A stretch of 60,619 nucleotides of DNA, taken from the NCBI GenBank assembly GCA_030613005.1, contig JAUWMV010000013.1, forward strand, positions 1-60,619, read 5' to 3'. The notes below the pieces were generated by a model. That model did no database searches, was not told where the DNA came from, and worked only from the letters and a program-made list of their open reading frames with translations. A program made the translations under genes and the position numbers. The stretch is from a bacterium (GTDB lineage Bacteria > UBP14 > UBA6098 > B30-G16). Of the stretch, positions 29,150-37,767 are shown piece after piece. Each line of letters begins with the position of its first letter. Positions within the stretch are counted from its first letter, which is position 1.

Positions 29150-30147
29150 GACTAGAGGAATTAGCTGAAAGATTACATCTTGAATTTCTCGGAGACGGAG
29201 AAATATCAATAGATTCTCCAGCTTCTCTTGTTTGCGCAAAAAAAAACAATTTATCGTTATACTATCACCGGCGTAGTAAAAAACAGCTTGAATCAACTGC
29301 TGCGGGTGCCGTAATTATTGTTAAGAAGGATTATCCAGAAAATGCAAATTTTGCTGCTTTGCTCTCGGAAAATCCATTAGACGATTTTCGCAGAGCTATT
29401 GAAATTCTCGTTCCAGTTAAGAAGCCAGAACGTTATATCTCAAACCGGTCGTGGATCGATGCGAAAGCGATTTTGAGTGAAGAAATTTCTGTCGAGCCAT
29501 TTGCAGTTATTGGGAAAGCTAAGATTGGTTTTGGTTCTATAATTAAGGCTAATGTTGTTATTGGAGACGATGTCGAAATCGGTTCTGATTGTATTATTTA
29601 TCCTAATGTAGTCATATACGATGGCGCTAAAATTGGGAATAGGGTTATAATTCATGCATGTGCTGTGATTGGTTCTGATGGTTTTGGGTATTCCAGAACA
29701 ACAGACGGCTTTTTCCATAAAATTCCGCAGATTGGTGGTGTAATAATTGAAGATGATGTGGAAATTGGGGCTAATTCCGCTATTGACAGAGCCGCATTGG
29801 ATTGGACAATAATTTCGCAGGGAACCAAAATAGACAATCTCGTTCAAATCGGACACAATTGTATTGTTGGTAGGAATTGTGCTATGGCTGGACAAGTTGG
29901 TTTAGCAGGAAGTTGCATTTTAGGAGATAGAGTTCTGCTTGGTGGGCAAGTTGGTTTGGCGGGACATCTTGAACTTGGAGATAATACCATTGTCTTCGCT
30001 CAGTCGGGTGTCGATAAATCGTTTAATCCGAAGTCAGAAATTTTAGGTTCACCAGCTAAGCCTATTAAAATTAAATTGAAAGAATTATCAGCACTGGCAA
30101 AACTTCCGGAATTGTTGAGAAAACTTAGGAAAAAGCAAATAATATAG
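29146..30147 (+). CDS. lpxD: UDP-3-O-acylglucosamine N-acyltransferase (LpxD)
   Basis: The 333-residue protein has the LpxD N-terminal uridine-binding domain (1-100), then a left-handed beta helix of hexapeptide repeats (about 105-310). [11 protein letters not shown] holds the catalytic His237, close to His239 in E. coli Lpx[24 protein letters not shown] and [10 protein letters not shown] are family landmarks. It adds the second acyl chain in lipid A synthesis in the cytosol. Its presence shows a lipid A-bearing outer membrane. The ATG overlaps the skp stop. A short C-terminal helical tail follows the helix. Confidence 0.93.
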   Translation: MRLEELAERLHLEFLGDGEISIDSPASLVCAKKNNLSLYYHRRSKKQLESTAAGAVIIVKKDYPENANFAALLSENPLDDFRRAIEILVPVKKPERYISNRSWIDAKAILSEEISVEPFAVIGKAKIGFGSIIKANVVIGDDVEIGSDCIIYPNVVIYDGAKIGNRVIIHACAVIGSDGFGYSRTTDGFFHKIPQIGGVIIEDDVEIGANSAIDRAALDWTIISQGTKIDNLVQIGHNCIVGRNCAMAGQVGLAGSCILGDRVLLGGQVGLAGHLELGDNTIVFAQSGVDKSFNPKSEILGSPAKPIKIKLKELSALAKLPELLRKLRKKQII

Positions 30148-30310
30148 TTGCCTAATGTTTGTGAATTAACTTGATAGTTTAAAGATTATAGGTATTTTTT
30201 TTTAACTTGGGGTATTATTTTTATAAATGTAACAAATACATATTATTACTAAACAAATGTTGTTTGATTAGGAGATATTGTATTTCTTGTAAAGAGTTTA
30301 AGGAGGAGAT

Positions 30311-32251
30311 ATGCGCAAGATTTTATTTTTCTTAATTATTTTAACTGTAATATTTTTCGTTGGATGTGAAAAACCAGGCGAAGAAAAGGAAAAACCAAAT
30401 AAGGACGGAACAAGCTGGGAAATCGTCCATACATATGAATCTGGTATGCCAGAATTGCAAGTGGGCTGTATTAATAATGGCGGGAGATTCATAGCAGTAG
30501 GCGCAGGACAAGGTTATGTAGCAATTTCTACAGATGGCGGACTTTCTTGGAACTCTCAAAATATCGTATATATGGATACTTCAGGTTATGCCGTTAAGGC
30601 AATGGATTTCTATGATGAGAATGTTGGTGTTCTGGGAGGTTCTAGATCTTTGTTTAGAACCGAAGATGGCGGAAACACATGGACATTTGTGGCGGATGGC
30701 GATCTTAGCAGAGTTTATTTTACCAAAATACAATTCTTGGATGCAAATAATGTTTATGCTTTCGGAACAACTAAACTTTTTAAATCAACCGATGCTGGAA
30801 AGAACTGGACAACTCATTTAGTTGATACTTTAACAGGTGGAGAATTTGGTGCAATGGACGTTGATTTTTTCGATTTGCAGCATGGTGTTATTGTAACTGA
30901 TGGTAAACTCGTTCTATACACCGATGACGGCGGAAATACTTGGAATCCTGAAACACTAAATGTTGAAGATGTGGTATTTAATGCTGTTGTTGGTGTTTCG
31001 AACGAAAAATTCCTTATTTGCGGTACAAAAGGTACTTTTATGAAGAGAGTTGTTGATGGTGATTCTGTGTATTGGAAAGGTGTTAGATCCGGTGTTAGTA
31101 CAACTCTTAGAAGTATTGCTGTTGAAGGTGATAAAGTTATTGCTGTTGGGGACTTCGGTAACATAACGGTTTCTTCCATAGCCGCTGATGATAGTGTGAT
31201 GACGAGAATTACTAACCTTAATTCATATGGCGACTTTGTTTACACAGATATCGATCCGGATGGAAATCATGTATTAGCGGTTGGTTCAGACCCAATTAGA
31301 CGAGGTGCCACAATTCGATTAGGTTCCAATAATTTCACAAGATGGACAGGTGCTAATTACGGAACAGTAGTTACATTAATAGATATGTATTTTTTCAATT
31401 CGAACGAAGGTGTTCTAATTGGCAAAAAAGCTACAATTTACAAGACTTACGATGGTGCTGCGACTCTTATACAAAAAGTTCTACCGTATCACCTCGATAT
31501 AACATTGAATAGTGTGGACTTTTTCAACGAAAACGATGGCGTTATTGTTGGGGGATATACCGAGAACGGTAGTATATTCTTAACTCACGATGGCGGCGAA
31601 TATTGGGAATTGCTAGATCCTGAAAATATCCACAAAGTAAGAATTTATACAGACAATCTGACGTTCGTGCATGTTGTAAGCAATGATGTCGCTTATATTG
31701 CAGGTGGTAATGGATTTGTGTTGAAAACCACAGATAAAGGGAATACATGGACTGAAATGCCCACTGGTTCAAATGCGGACTTGCTTGTAATGCATTTCAT
31801 TTCGGAAGATGAGGGTTGGATTGTTGGGAATTCAGGTGTTATTTTACATACGACCGATGGCTGTGCGACTTGGGATGAACAGGAATCGAACACATCCGCA
31901 CTTCTTTCTGATGTCCAATTCATCGATGAGAACAACGGTTGGATTTGTGGCAATTTCGTCATTCTTAAAACCACTGATGGTGGTAATACTTGGGAAAAAA
32001 TTGAAGTTGTGCCAAATTTATTTACTCAATTCCGAAAACTGTCTTTTCAAACATTCGACAATGGCTGGATGGTTGGTAATTATGGGCATTTAGTTCATAC
32101 TGTTGACGGTGGTAAAACCTGGTATCAGCAAGCTATGAATCTTAACCAAATTGGTTTAACCGAATCAGATTTATACTCAATTTTCATTTTGGATTCAGAG
32201 GATGGTTGGGCTGTTGGTGATTCTGGTACAATACTCAGACTTGTTAGGTGA
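30311..32251 (+). CDS. Ycf48-like beta-propeller lipoprotein
   Basis: The 646-residue protein has a lipobox FVGC with the lipidated Cys19, then a charged linker (GEEKEKPNKDG). At least nine Asp-box/Ycf48-type repeats follow, such as STDGGLSWNS, TEDGGNTWTF, TDDGGNTWNP, TTDGGNTWEK and TVDGGKTWYQ. Each repeat also has a GWxVG or GVLxG strand. This gives one or two beta propellers tethered to the membrane. Ycf48 helps photosystem II assembly, but such repeats are common in non-photosynthetic secreted proteins, so that role should not be assumed. AAGGAGGAG precedes the ATG closely. It is 29 bases upstream of ispA. Function unknown. Confidence 0.82.
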   Translation: MRKILFFLIILTVIFFVGCEKPGEEKEKPNKDGTSWEIVHTYESGMPELQVGCINNGGRFIAVGAGQGYVAISTDGGLSWNSQNIVYMDTSGYAVKAMDFYDENVGVLGGSRSLFRTEDGGNTWTFVADGDLSRVYFTKIQFLDANNVYAFGTTKLFKSTDAGKNWTTHLVDTLTGGEFGAMDVDFFDLQHGVIVTDGKLVLYTDDGGNTWNPETLNVEDVVFNAVVGVSNEKFLICGTKGTFMKRVVDGDSVYWKGVRSGVSTTLRSIAVEGDKVIAVGDFGNITVSSIAADDSVMTRITNLNSYGDFVYTDIDPDGNHVLAVGSDPIRRGATIRLGSNNFTRWTGANYGTVVTLIDMYFFNSNEGVLIGKKATIYKTYDGAATLIQKVLPYHLDITLNSVDFFNENDGVIVGGYTENGSIFLTHDGGEYWELLDPENIHKVRIYTDNLTFVHVVSNDVAYIAGGNGFVLKTTDKGNTWTEMPTGSNADLLVMHFISEDEGWIVGNSGVILHTTDGCATWDEQESNTSALLSDVQFIDENNGWICGNFVILKTTDGGNTWEKIEVVPNLFTQFRKLSFQTFDNGWMVGNYGHLVHTVDGGKTWYQQAMNLNQIGLTESDLYSIFILDSEDGWAVGDSGTILRLVR

Positions 32252-32280
32252 TTAATCGCACTGTGATTATTTCGAAATAA

Positions 32281-33147
32281 ATGACTTCATTTCTAAAAAG
32301 TAACATCGATGCTTTTTTACCAGTTATCAATGATTGGTTGCATCGATTGCTTCCCAGTGAAAACGACAAACCAGAGTTGGTTCATCGTGCAATGCGTTAC
32401 AGCGTTTTCGCTGGTGGTAAACGTTTAAGACCTTTTTTGGTTTATAAAGCTTTCAAATGGGTTGGTGGTGATGGTGATATAATTTTTCCTCCTGCATGTG
32501 CTATAGAATTCATACACACATATTCGTTAATTCATGATGACCTACCAGCGATGGATAACGACAATCTTAGGCGAGGAAAACCCACATGTCATAGAGTATT
32601 CGGGGAAGCTATTGCAATTTTAGCAGGGGATGCACTTCACGCACTGGCTTTTAAATTGTTAGCTGAGACTGGGAATGCTGAAATTGTATATGAGACTGCA
32701 AATGCAATTGGCTCAAACGGTCTTGTTGGTGGTCAGGTTGTTGATGTTGAAATGGAAGGTCAGAATGTCGATGAGGAAACAGTTTATTATATTCATTCTC
32801 GTAAGACTGCAGCTCTATTTACTGCATCTGTGCGTATTGGTGCAATTCTTGCAGGTGCATCTGAAAAACAGCTTATTTCTCTTACTAATTATGCAAAGAA
32901 TATGGGGATTGCATTCCAAATTACCGATGATATACTCGATATAATTGGGGATACAAAAAAAATTGGCAAACCAACAGGTTCGGATATAGAATTGGATAAA
33001 GCAACTTATCCGAAGGTGATCGGATTGGACAAATCTAAGAAAGTGGCTACTAAATTGATTGATAAAGCGATGAACTCTTTACTAAATCATCGCGATAATA
33101 GAATATTCGTCGATTTGGCTAATTACATTTTAAAACGAACTAACTGA
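32281..33147 (+). CDS. ispA: Polyprenyl (farnesyl/geranyl) diphosphate synthase
   Basis: The 288-residue protein has the two aspartate-rich motifs of chain-elongating prenyltransferases, DDLPAMD (Asp86-Asp87) and DDILD (Asp216-Asp217), plus GGKRLRPFL near the start. The two residues between the first Asp pair and the final Asp plus two more (DDxxxxD) and the length fit bacterial IspA-type farnesyl or geranylgeranyl diphosphate synthases. It condenses isopentenyl with allylic diphosphate in the cytosol. It lies 55 bases before dxs, a common pairing in isoprenoid operons. Product chain length cannot be read by eye. Confidence 0.9.
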   Translation: MTSFLKSNIDAFLPVINDWLHRLLPSENDKPELVHRAMRYSVFAGGKRLRPFLVYKAFKWVGGDGDIIFPPACAIEFIHTYSLIHDDLPAMDNDNLRRGKPTCHRVFGEAIAILAGDALHALAFKLLAETGNAEIVYETANAIGSNGLVGGQVVDVEMEGQNVDEETVYYIHSRKTAALFTASVRIGAILAGASEKQLISLTNYAKNMGIAFQITDDILDIIGDTKKIGKPTGSDIELDKATYPKVIGLDKSKKVATKLIDKAMNSLLNHRDNRIFVDLANYILKRTN

Positions 33148-33202
33148 TAAATAGATATTTAAAATAATCTATTAGAACGATTAATTATTAGAGGTAAAAG
33201 AG

Positions 33203-35077
33203 TTGGCAATTCTTGACAAAGTAAATTTTCCAACCGATATCGAGGAGCTTTCAGATAATGAATTAATTCAATTATCTGAGGAAATTCGAAATTACATTAT
33301 CGATACCGTTTCCAAAACTGGCGGACATTTAGCACCCAGTTTAGGTGTAGTTGAGCTTACTGTAGCATTATTAAAAGTTTTTAAACCACCAATCGATAAA
33401 ATCATTTGGGATGTAAGTCATCAAACATACGCATATAAAATTCTCACTGGCAGAAAGGATAAACTGAAAACAATAAGGCAATTAGGAGGCATATCCGGTT
33501 TTCTTAAGAGAGAGGAAAGCGAATATGACGTCTGGGGTGCAGGACATGCAAGTACTGCAATTTCAGCGGCATTAGGTTTTGCTACTAAAAGAGACCTTGT
33601 CGGGGGAAATTATAATGTAACCGCAGTCATTGGGGACGGTTCACTTACAGGCGGCATCGCATTTGAGGGACTAAACAATGCAGGATGTTCAGGAAAGAAC
33701 ATCCTGATTATTCTCAACGATAATGCGATGTCTATTTCTCCTAATGTTGGTGCATTGGCAAAATATTTGACAAAGTTCGTTGCCAGCCCATTTTATCAAA
33801 AGGTTAAATCCCAGATTTGGGAAGCCACAGGCAAAATTGGTGGAGTTGGATCGCGCATGCGAGTTTTGGCTCGCAAACTGGAGGATTCTTTTAAAAATCT
33901 GGTAGTTCCGGGAATGTTTTTCGAACAATTAGGCTTCGACTATTATGGACCGGTTAACGGTCATGATATTCATGAGCTGACTTCTATTCTTGAGGAAATT
34001 AAAGATGTAAAAAAACCTAAATTGTTACATGTTGTAACTATTAAGGGTAAAGGATTTAAGCCTGCTGAAAAGGATGCTACCACGTATCATGGATTGGGAA
34101 AATTTGATCCTAATACTGGTGAGCTTTTTAAAACAACTGGTTCACATTTATACACAAATGTTTTTGGTAATGCAATGATTGAGCTTGGCAAGAAATTTCC
34201 TGACCTTTGTGCGATAACAGCTGCAATGTCCACAGGCACTGGACTTGATTTATTCAGTGAGAAATATACGGATCGTTTTTTTGACGTTGGAATAGCTGAG
34301 TCGCATGCAGTCCTTTTTGGCGGTGCGCTTGCTGTTGAGGATAGAAGGACTGTTGTTGCTATTTATTCTACTTTTCTTCAAAGAGCGTACGATATTATTA
34401 TTCACGATATAACACTTCAAAAGGTTCCACTAGTTCTTGCATTAGATCGAGCAGGTATTGTGGGGGAAGACGGTCCTACACATCATGGTGCCTTTGACAT
34501 ATCTTATCTTCGCTCGATACCCGGGATGGTTGTTACAGCACCTAAAGATGGACAAGAACTAAGGAATTTGCTTTTTACCGCATTACATAGGTTTAGCGAA
34601 CCTTGGGCAATAAGATACCCACGTGGACTTGTACCTGATAAAGTTACAGACAGTTTCAATGAAATTCCGTTTAGTAGTTGGGAAATCATTATTGAAGGGG
34701 ATGGTAATTTACTTGTTCTTGCAGTTGGCTCTATGGTTTATCCCGCTATTGAAGCTGCACAATCGATATCTCAATTTAAACCATCGGTGGTTAACTGTAG
34801 ATTTATTAAACCATTTGATAAAAAACTTCTTGAAGATCTCCTTAAGACACATAAAAATGTATTAATTATAGAAGAAGGTTCAGAGCTTGGTGGATTTGGT
34901 GAGGGAGTTTCTGCTTATGCAATGAGTAAAGGTTTAAAGCACAGAATTATTATTCGTGGTATTCCGGATAAGTTTATACAACACGGGACAAGGGCACAAT
35001 TACTATCTATTTTGGGATTAGATGTTAGTGGAATAAAAGCATCGATGGAAAAATTTTGGGTTTCAAATCAAAAATAA
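33203..35077 (+). CDS. dxs: 1-deoxy-D-xylulose-5-phosphate synthase
   Basis: The 624-residue protein has GGHLAPSLGVVEL (40-52), the thiamine diphosphate motif GDGSLTGG (144-151), DRAGIVGEDGPTHHGAFD and the C-terminal transketolase-like domain. It condenses pyruvate and glyceraldehyde-3-phosphate, the first step of the MEP isoprenoid pathway. The start is a TTG, supported by GAGGT at 33191 and by the fit to family N-termini. Position after ispA suggests joint expression, so this organism uses the MEP route. Confidence 0.93.
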   Translation: MAILDKVNFPTDIEELSDNELIQLSEEIRNYIIDTVSKTGGHLAPSLGVVELTVALLKVFKPPIDKIIWDVSHQTYAYKILTGRKDKLKTIRQLGGISGFLKREESEYDVWGAGHASTAISAALGFATKRDLVGGNYNVTAVIGDGSLTGGIAFEGLNNAGCSGKNILIILNDNAMSISPNVGALAKYLTKFVASPFYQKVKSQIWEATGKIGGVGSRMRVLARKLEDSFKNLVVPGMFFEQLGFDYYGPVNGHDIHELTSILEEIKDVKKPKLLHVVTIKGKGFKPAEKDATTYHGLGKFDPNTGELFKTTGSHLYTNVFGNAMIELGKKFPDLCAITAAMSTGTGLDLFSEKYTDRFFDVGIAESHAVLFGGALAVEDRRTVVAIYSTFLQRAYDIIIHDITLQKVPLVLALDRAGIVGEDGPTHHGAFDISYLRSIPGMVVTAPKDGQELRNLLFTALHRFSEPWAIRYPRGLVPDKVTDSFNEIPFSSWEIIIEGDGNLLVLAVGSMVYPAIEAAQSISQFKPSVVNCRFIKPFDKKLLEDLLKTHKNVLIIEEGSELGGFGEGVSAYAMSKGLKHRIIIRGIPDKFIQHGTRAQLLSILGLDVSGIKASMEKFWVSNQK

Positions 35078-35086
35078 AGCGATGTT

Positions 35087-35662
35087 ATGAAAGAGAAATT
35101 TTCTAAAACATTAATTTTGTTAATTGTTACTGTGATCTTTATTAATACAAGCCCATCTTTGTATGCCGCAAGAAGAAAGTCGGCAAGAACTCGAAGGGAA
35201 ACGACAACAGCTCCAGCAAAAACTACACCCAAAGAGAAGCTCACCCCCAAATCCAAAGCAGTTCAAAGCAATTCTGCAGCTAATATGTATTCCATTGGAG
35301 ATTCACTACTTAGGGCTGGTGATACAACCTCCGCAATTGAGAAATTTATTTCTATTGCAAAAAAAATGCCAAATGATTCTCTTGCTAATTCGGCAATATA
35401 CAAAGCAGGTAATTTAATGTTGAGAGTTGGACAAATTGATGAGCTAAACAATTTTCTTCGTGCAATCCCAAAAAAGAGTCCCGAGGTGGAAATATTGCAG
35501 GCGAATATCTTTAAGAAAAAAGGTCAAGATGCTAAAGCACTTATGAAATACAGAGATGTAGAGGTTCTATTTGTTGGGACTAAATGGCAGAAAATAGCAA
35601 GGGATGAGGGTGATAAAATTTCGAGCAAAATTCGTGCGATAAATTTAAGTTCTGGAGAATAA
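35087..35662 (+). CDS. Exported TPR-like protein
   Basis: The 191-residue protein has a signal peptide ending near YAARRK (residue 26), then a basic, Thr/Pro/Lys-rich linker (about 27-60). A helical region follows (SIGDSLLRAGDTTSAIEKFISIAKKMPNDS, AIYKAGNLMLRVGQID), with the residue pattern of tetratricopeptide units. It follows dxs by 9 bases. A periplasmic scaffold is plausible but nothing here identifies the partner. Confidence 0.6.
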   Translation: MKEKFSKTLILLIVTVIFINTSPSLYAARRKSARTRRETTTAPAKTTPKEKLTPKSKAVQSNSAANMYSIGDSLLRAGDTTSAIEKFISIAKKMPNDSLANSAIYKAGNLMLRVGQIDELNNFLRAIPKKSPEVEILQANIFKKKGQDAKALMKYRDVEVLFVGTKWQKIARDEGDKISSKIRAINLSSGE

Positions 35663-35802
35663 AAGGATTTCAAAGGTACAATTTTGTAATTTCAGATATA
35701 ATATAAGAGTTATCTATTTTAATTCTGGCGGATTACCGAAATTTTTAGAATAGCTTATAAATAGTCAATTCAAGAACAAACTCAGTCACATTAATCGATA
35801 TT

Positions 35803-36387
35803 ATGCGAATTTTACTTCACATTTGTTGTGCTCCGTGTGCAATATTTCCTATTGATGTATTAACTAATGAGAATATGGATGTTTCTGGTTTTTGGTTTAA
35901 TCCAAATATCCAGCCATACATTGAATATCGAAAAAGATTAATTGAAGTCAGGCGATTTCTTAGAGATCAAGCTATTCCTCTTATTGAAGAGGATGAATAT
36001 ATGCTCGATAAATTCTTGAAAAGCATTTTATCAGCACCAGAAAAATTAAATCGTTGTACAATTTGCTACGATATCCGACTGAGAAAAACAGCTGAAATTG
36101 CTGCTTTACATGAGTTTGATGCATTTACAACTACTTTGCTTTATAGCAAATATCAGAATCATGAATATATTACGCAGTTATGCAAAAAGCTTGCTCAAAA
36201 CTTCGGTGTGAAATTTCTTTATCGAGATTTCCGTGAGGGTTGGAGCAGGGGTATTAAACTTTCAAGAAAATTGGGATTATACAGACAACAATATTGCGGA
36301 TGCATTTTCAGCGAGTTCGAGAGATTTCGAAATTGTGCAGATAGCTATTTGGAAAAGACTAAATGGAATGATAAAGCGAAAAATTAA
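35803..36387 (+). CDS. queH: Epoxyqueuosine reductase QueH
   Basis: The 194-residue protein has the QueH cysteine set in order: HICCAPC (Cys8, 9, 12), CTICY (Cys85, 88) with the following RLRKTAEIA, and YCGC (Cys165, 167) after FREGWSRG. These bind the iron-sulfur and non-heme iron centres that reduce epoxyqueuosine to queuosine in tRNA. QueH replaces the cobalamin-dependent QueG in many bacteria. No preQ1 riboswitch is visible in the 140 bases upstream. Confidence 0.93.
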   Translation: MRILLHICCAPCAIFPIDVLTNENMDVSGFWFNPNIQPYIEYRKRLIEVRRFLRDQAIPLIEEDEYMLDKFLKSILSAPEKLNRCTICYDIRLRKTAEIAALHEFDAFTTTLLYSKYQNHEYITQLCKKLAQNFGVKFLYRDFREGWSRGIKLSRKLGLYRQQYCGCIFSEFERFRNCADSYLEKTKWNDKAKN

Positions 36388-36602
36388 CACGAATTAAGAT
36401 AGTCTAATCCACTTTAAAAGTTGTGTTCCTCGAATTTTCACTGTTGCCAATATTATTTCCGTTAGAAGATTTATTTGTACTAATTGAGATTTGAGCAACC
36501 GTTGCTTGCTTGATTGTTGGAATCTTATATATTCAGTCACAACAAAAAGATTAAATATATTTTATAAGGGGAAATAGCCTTTTGTATAGGGAGGAATAGT
36601 AT

Positions 36603-37376
36603 ATGAAGTTGGATGATATAGTAATTTCTCGTGCTATTATCGAAAGATTTTCCGAGAAGCTTTTAGATAGTATTGAATGCGAGGTTGCAATAGTAGGGGG
36701 TGGACCTGCGGGACTTATTGCAGCATTCTTTCTCTCAGATGCTGGAAAGAAAGTTGTATTATTTGAGAGAAAGCTTTCAATTGGTGGTGGAATGTGGGGT
36801 GGAGGGATGATGTTCAACGAGATTGTTGTCCAGGATGAAGGGAAATCGATTCTGGATAAATTAGGAGTTTCCACTCGACTTTTTAAAGAGGGTTATTATA
36901 GTGCTGATGCTATTGAATCGGTATCTGTCCTTATTTCTAAGGCTGTTAGAGCTGGAACTACAATTTTCAATCTGATGAGTGTTGAAGATGTCATGCTAAC
37001 GCATGAGCACGTTACAGGTCTCGTTATTAATTGGAGTGCTGTGGAAATGTCCGGATTGCATGTTGATCCACTGACGGTTAGATCAAAGTATGTAGTTGAT
37101 GCCACTGGTCATGCTGCTGAGATTGCATCTATAATTCAAAGAAAAAGCGGACTAAGGCTCGATACACCTACTGGAAAAGTTATAGGGGAAAAGCCTATGT
37201 GGGCTGACATGGGTGAAAGAGCAATTCTTGAAAATACAAAGGAATTTTTCCCGGGAATTTTTTGCGCAGGGATGTGCTGCAATGCAATTTACGGTGGTCC
37301 TAGAATGGGACCAGTTTTTGGTGGTATGTTATTAAGTGGCAAAAAGGTGGCGGAGCTTATCGCTCAAAGGATTTAG
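36603..37376 (+). CDS. thi4: Thi4-type thiazole synthase, probably sulfide-dependent
   Basis: The 257-residue protein has a Rossmann NAD site GGGPAGL (32-38), the Thi4 loop KLSIGGGMWGGGMMFNEIVV and the C-terminal GGPRMGPVFGGMLLSGKK. Thi4 makes the adenylated thiazole half of thiamine. Plant and yeast enzymes give up the sulfur of one cysteine in a CGH context; here the aligned motif is DATGH (166-170) with Thr, so the sulfur source is presumably free sulfide, as in methanogen-type Thi4. The upstream 215 bases contain GGGAGG but no TPP riboswitch core that I can see. Alone, with no other thi gene nearby. Confidence 0.88.
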   Translation: MKLDDIVISRAIIERFSEKLLDSIECEVAIVGGGPAGLIAAFFLSDAGKKVVLFERKLSIGGGMWGGGMMFNEIVVQDEGKSILDKLGVSTRLFKEGYYSADAIESVSVLISKAVRAGTTIFNLMSVEDVMLTHEHVTGLVINWSAVEMSGLHVDPLTVRSKYVVDATGHAAEIASIIQRKSGLRLDTPTGKVIGEKPMWADMGERAILENTKEFFPGIFCAGMCCNAIYGGPRMGPVFGGMLLSGKKVAELIAQRI

Positions 37377-37458
37377 ATAAGCGAATAAAATAACTATGAA
37401 TCTGATATTCTACCTTATCGAAACTGCTTGATAAGAATAAGTCGAGAATAAAGGATTT

Positions 37459-37674
37459 TTATGATATGCTTTTATCGATAAGTGTTTCTTTTTCGTTACA
37501 TTTACAAACCTTATGCATCTCTTCAATGTATCGCCAATTCCCGGATTTCGATTTATAGGGTCTGATCGTCTTAATATTTTGAATGATTTCACCACAAATT
37601 TCACATCGTGTACCTCTTGGACCGGTGCCCTTAGCTACTTTGTCTGCAAAAGATCGAGTTTTTCTCTTACCCAT
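37459..37674 (-). CDS. Small zinc-ribbon-like protein
   Basis: I start it at the ATG at 37674 (MGKRKTRSF), preceded by AAGGAGGAG; upstream codons of the same frame overlap that site. The 71-residue protein is basic at the start and carries CEIC and CKC, four to five cysteines that can bind one zinc. Between them lie IRPYKSKSGNWRYIEEMHKVC residues of mixed charge. It resembles short nucleic-acid-binding ribbons, but I cannot name a family. Confidence 0.65.
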   Translation of the reverse strand: MGKRKTRSFADKVAKGTGPRGTRCEICGEIIQNIKTIRPYKSKSGNWRYIEEMHKVCKCNEKETLIDKSIS

Positions 37675-37767
37675 ATCTCCTCCTTTTCCGCCTAATTCTA
37701 TGATTTGAAGAAGTGAAGTCAAGAAGAAATTGCGTAAATGGATTATATTTTTTATATTGATAATATT

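Noticed and set aside
29440-29895. A 151-codon open frame antisense to lpxD
   Set aside because: Its Asn/Ile/Thr-rich product mirrors the hexapeptide repeats of LpxD; no ribosome site is seen.
36388-36602. TPP riboswitch before thi4
   Set aside because: Neither the CTGAGA core nor the second conserved arm is present. A small AGCAAC/GTTGCT hairpin is not a riboswitch by itself.
37412-37438. Hairpin CTTATC...GATAAG between thi4 and the zinc-ribbon gene as a terminator
   Set aside because: The stem has six pairs and no T run on either strand.
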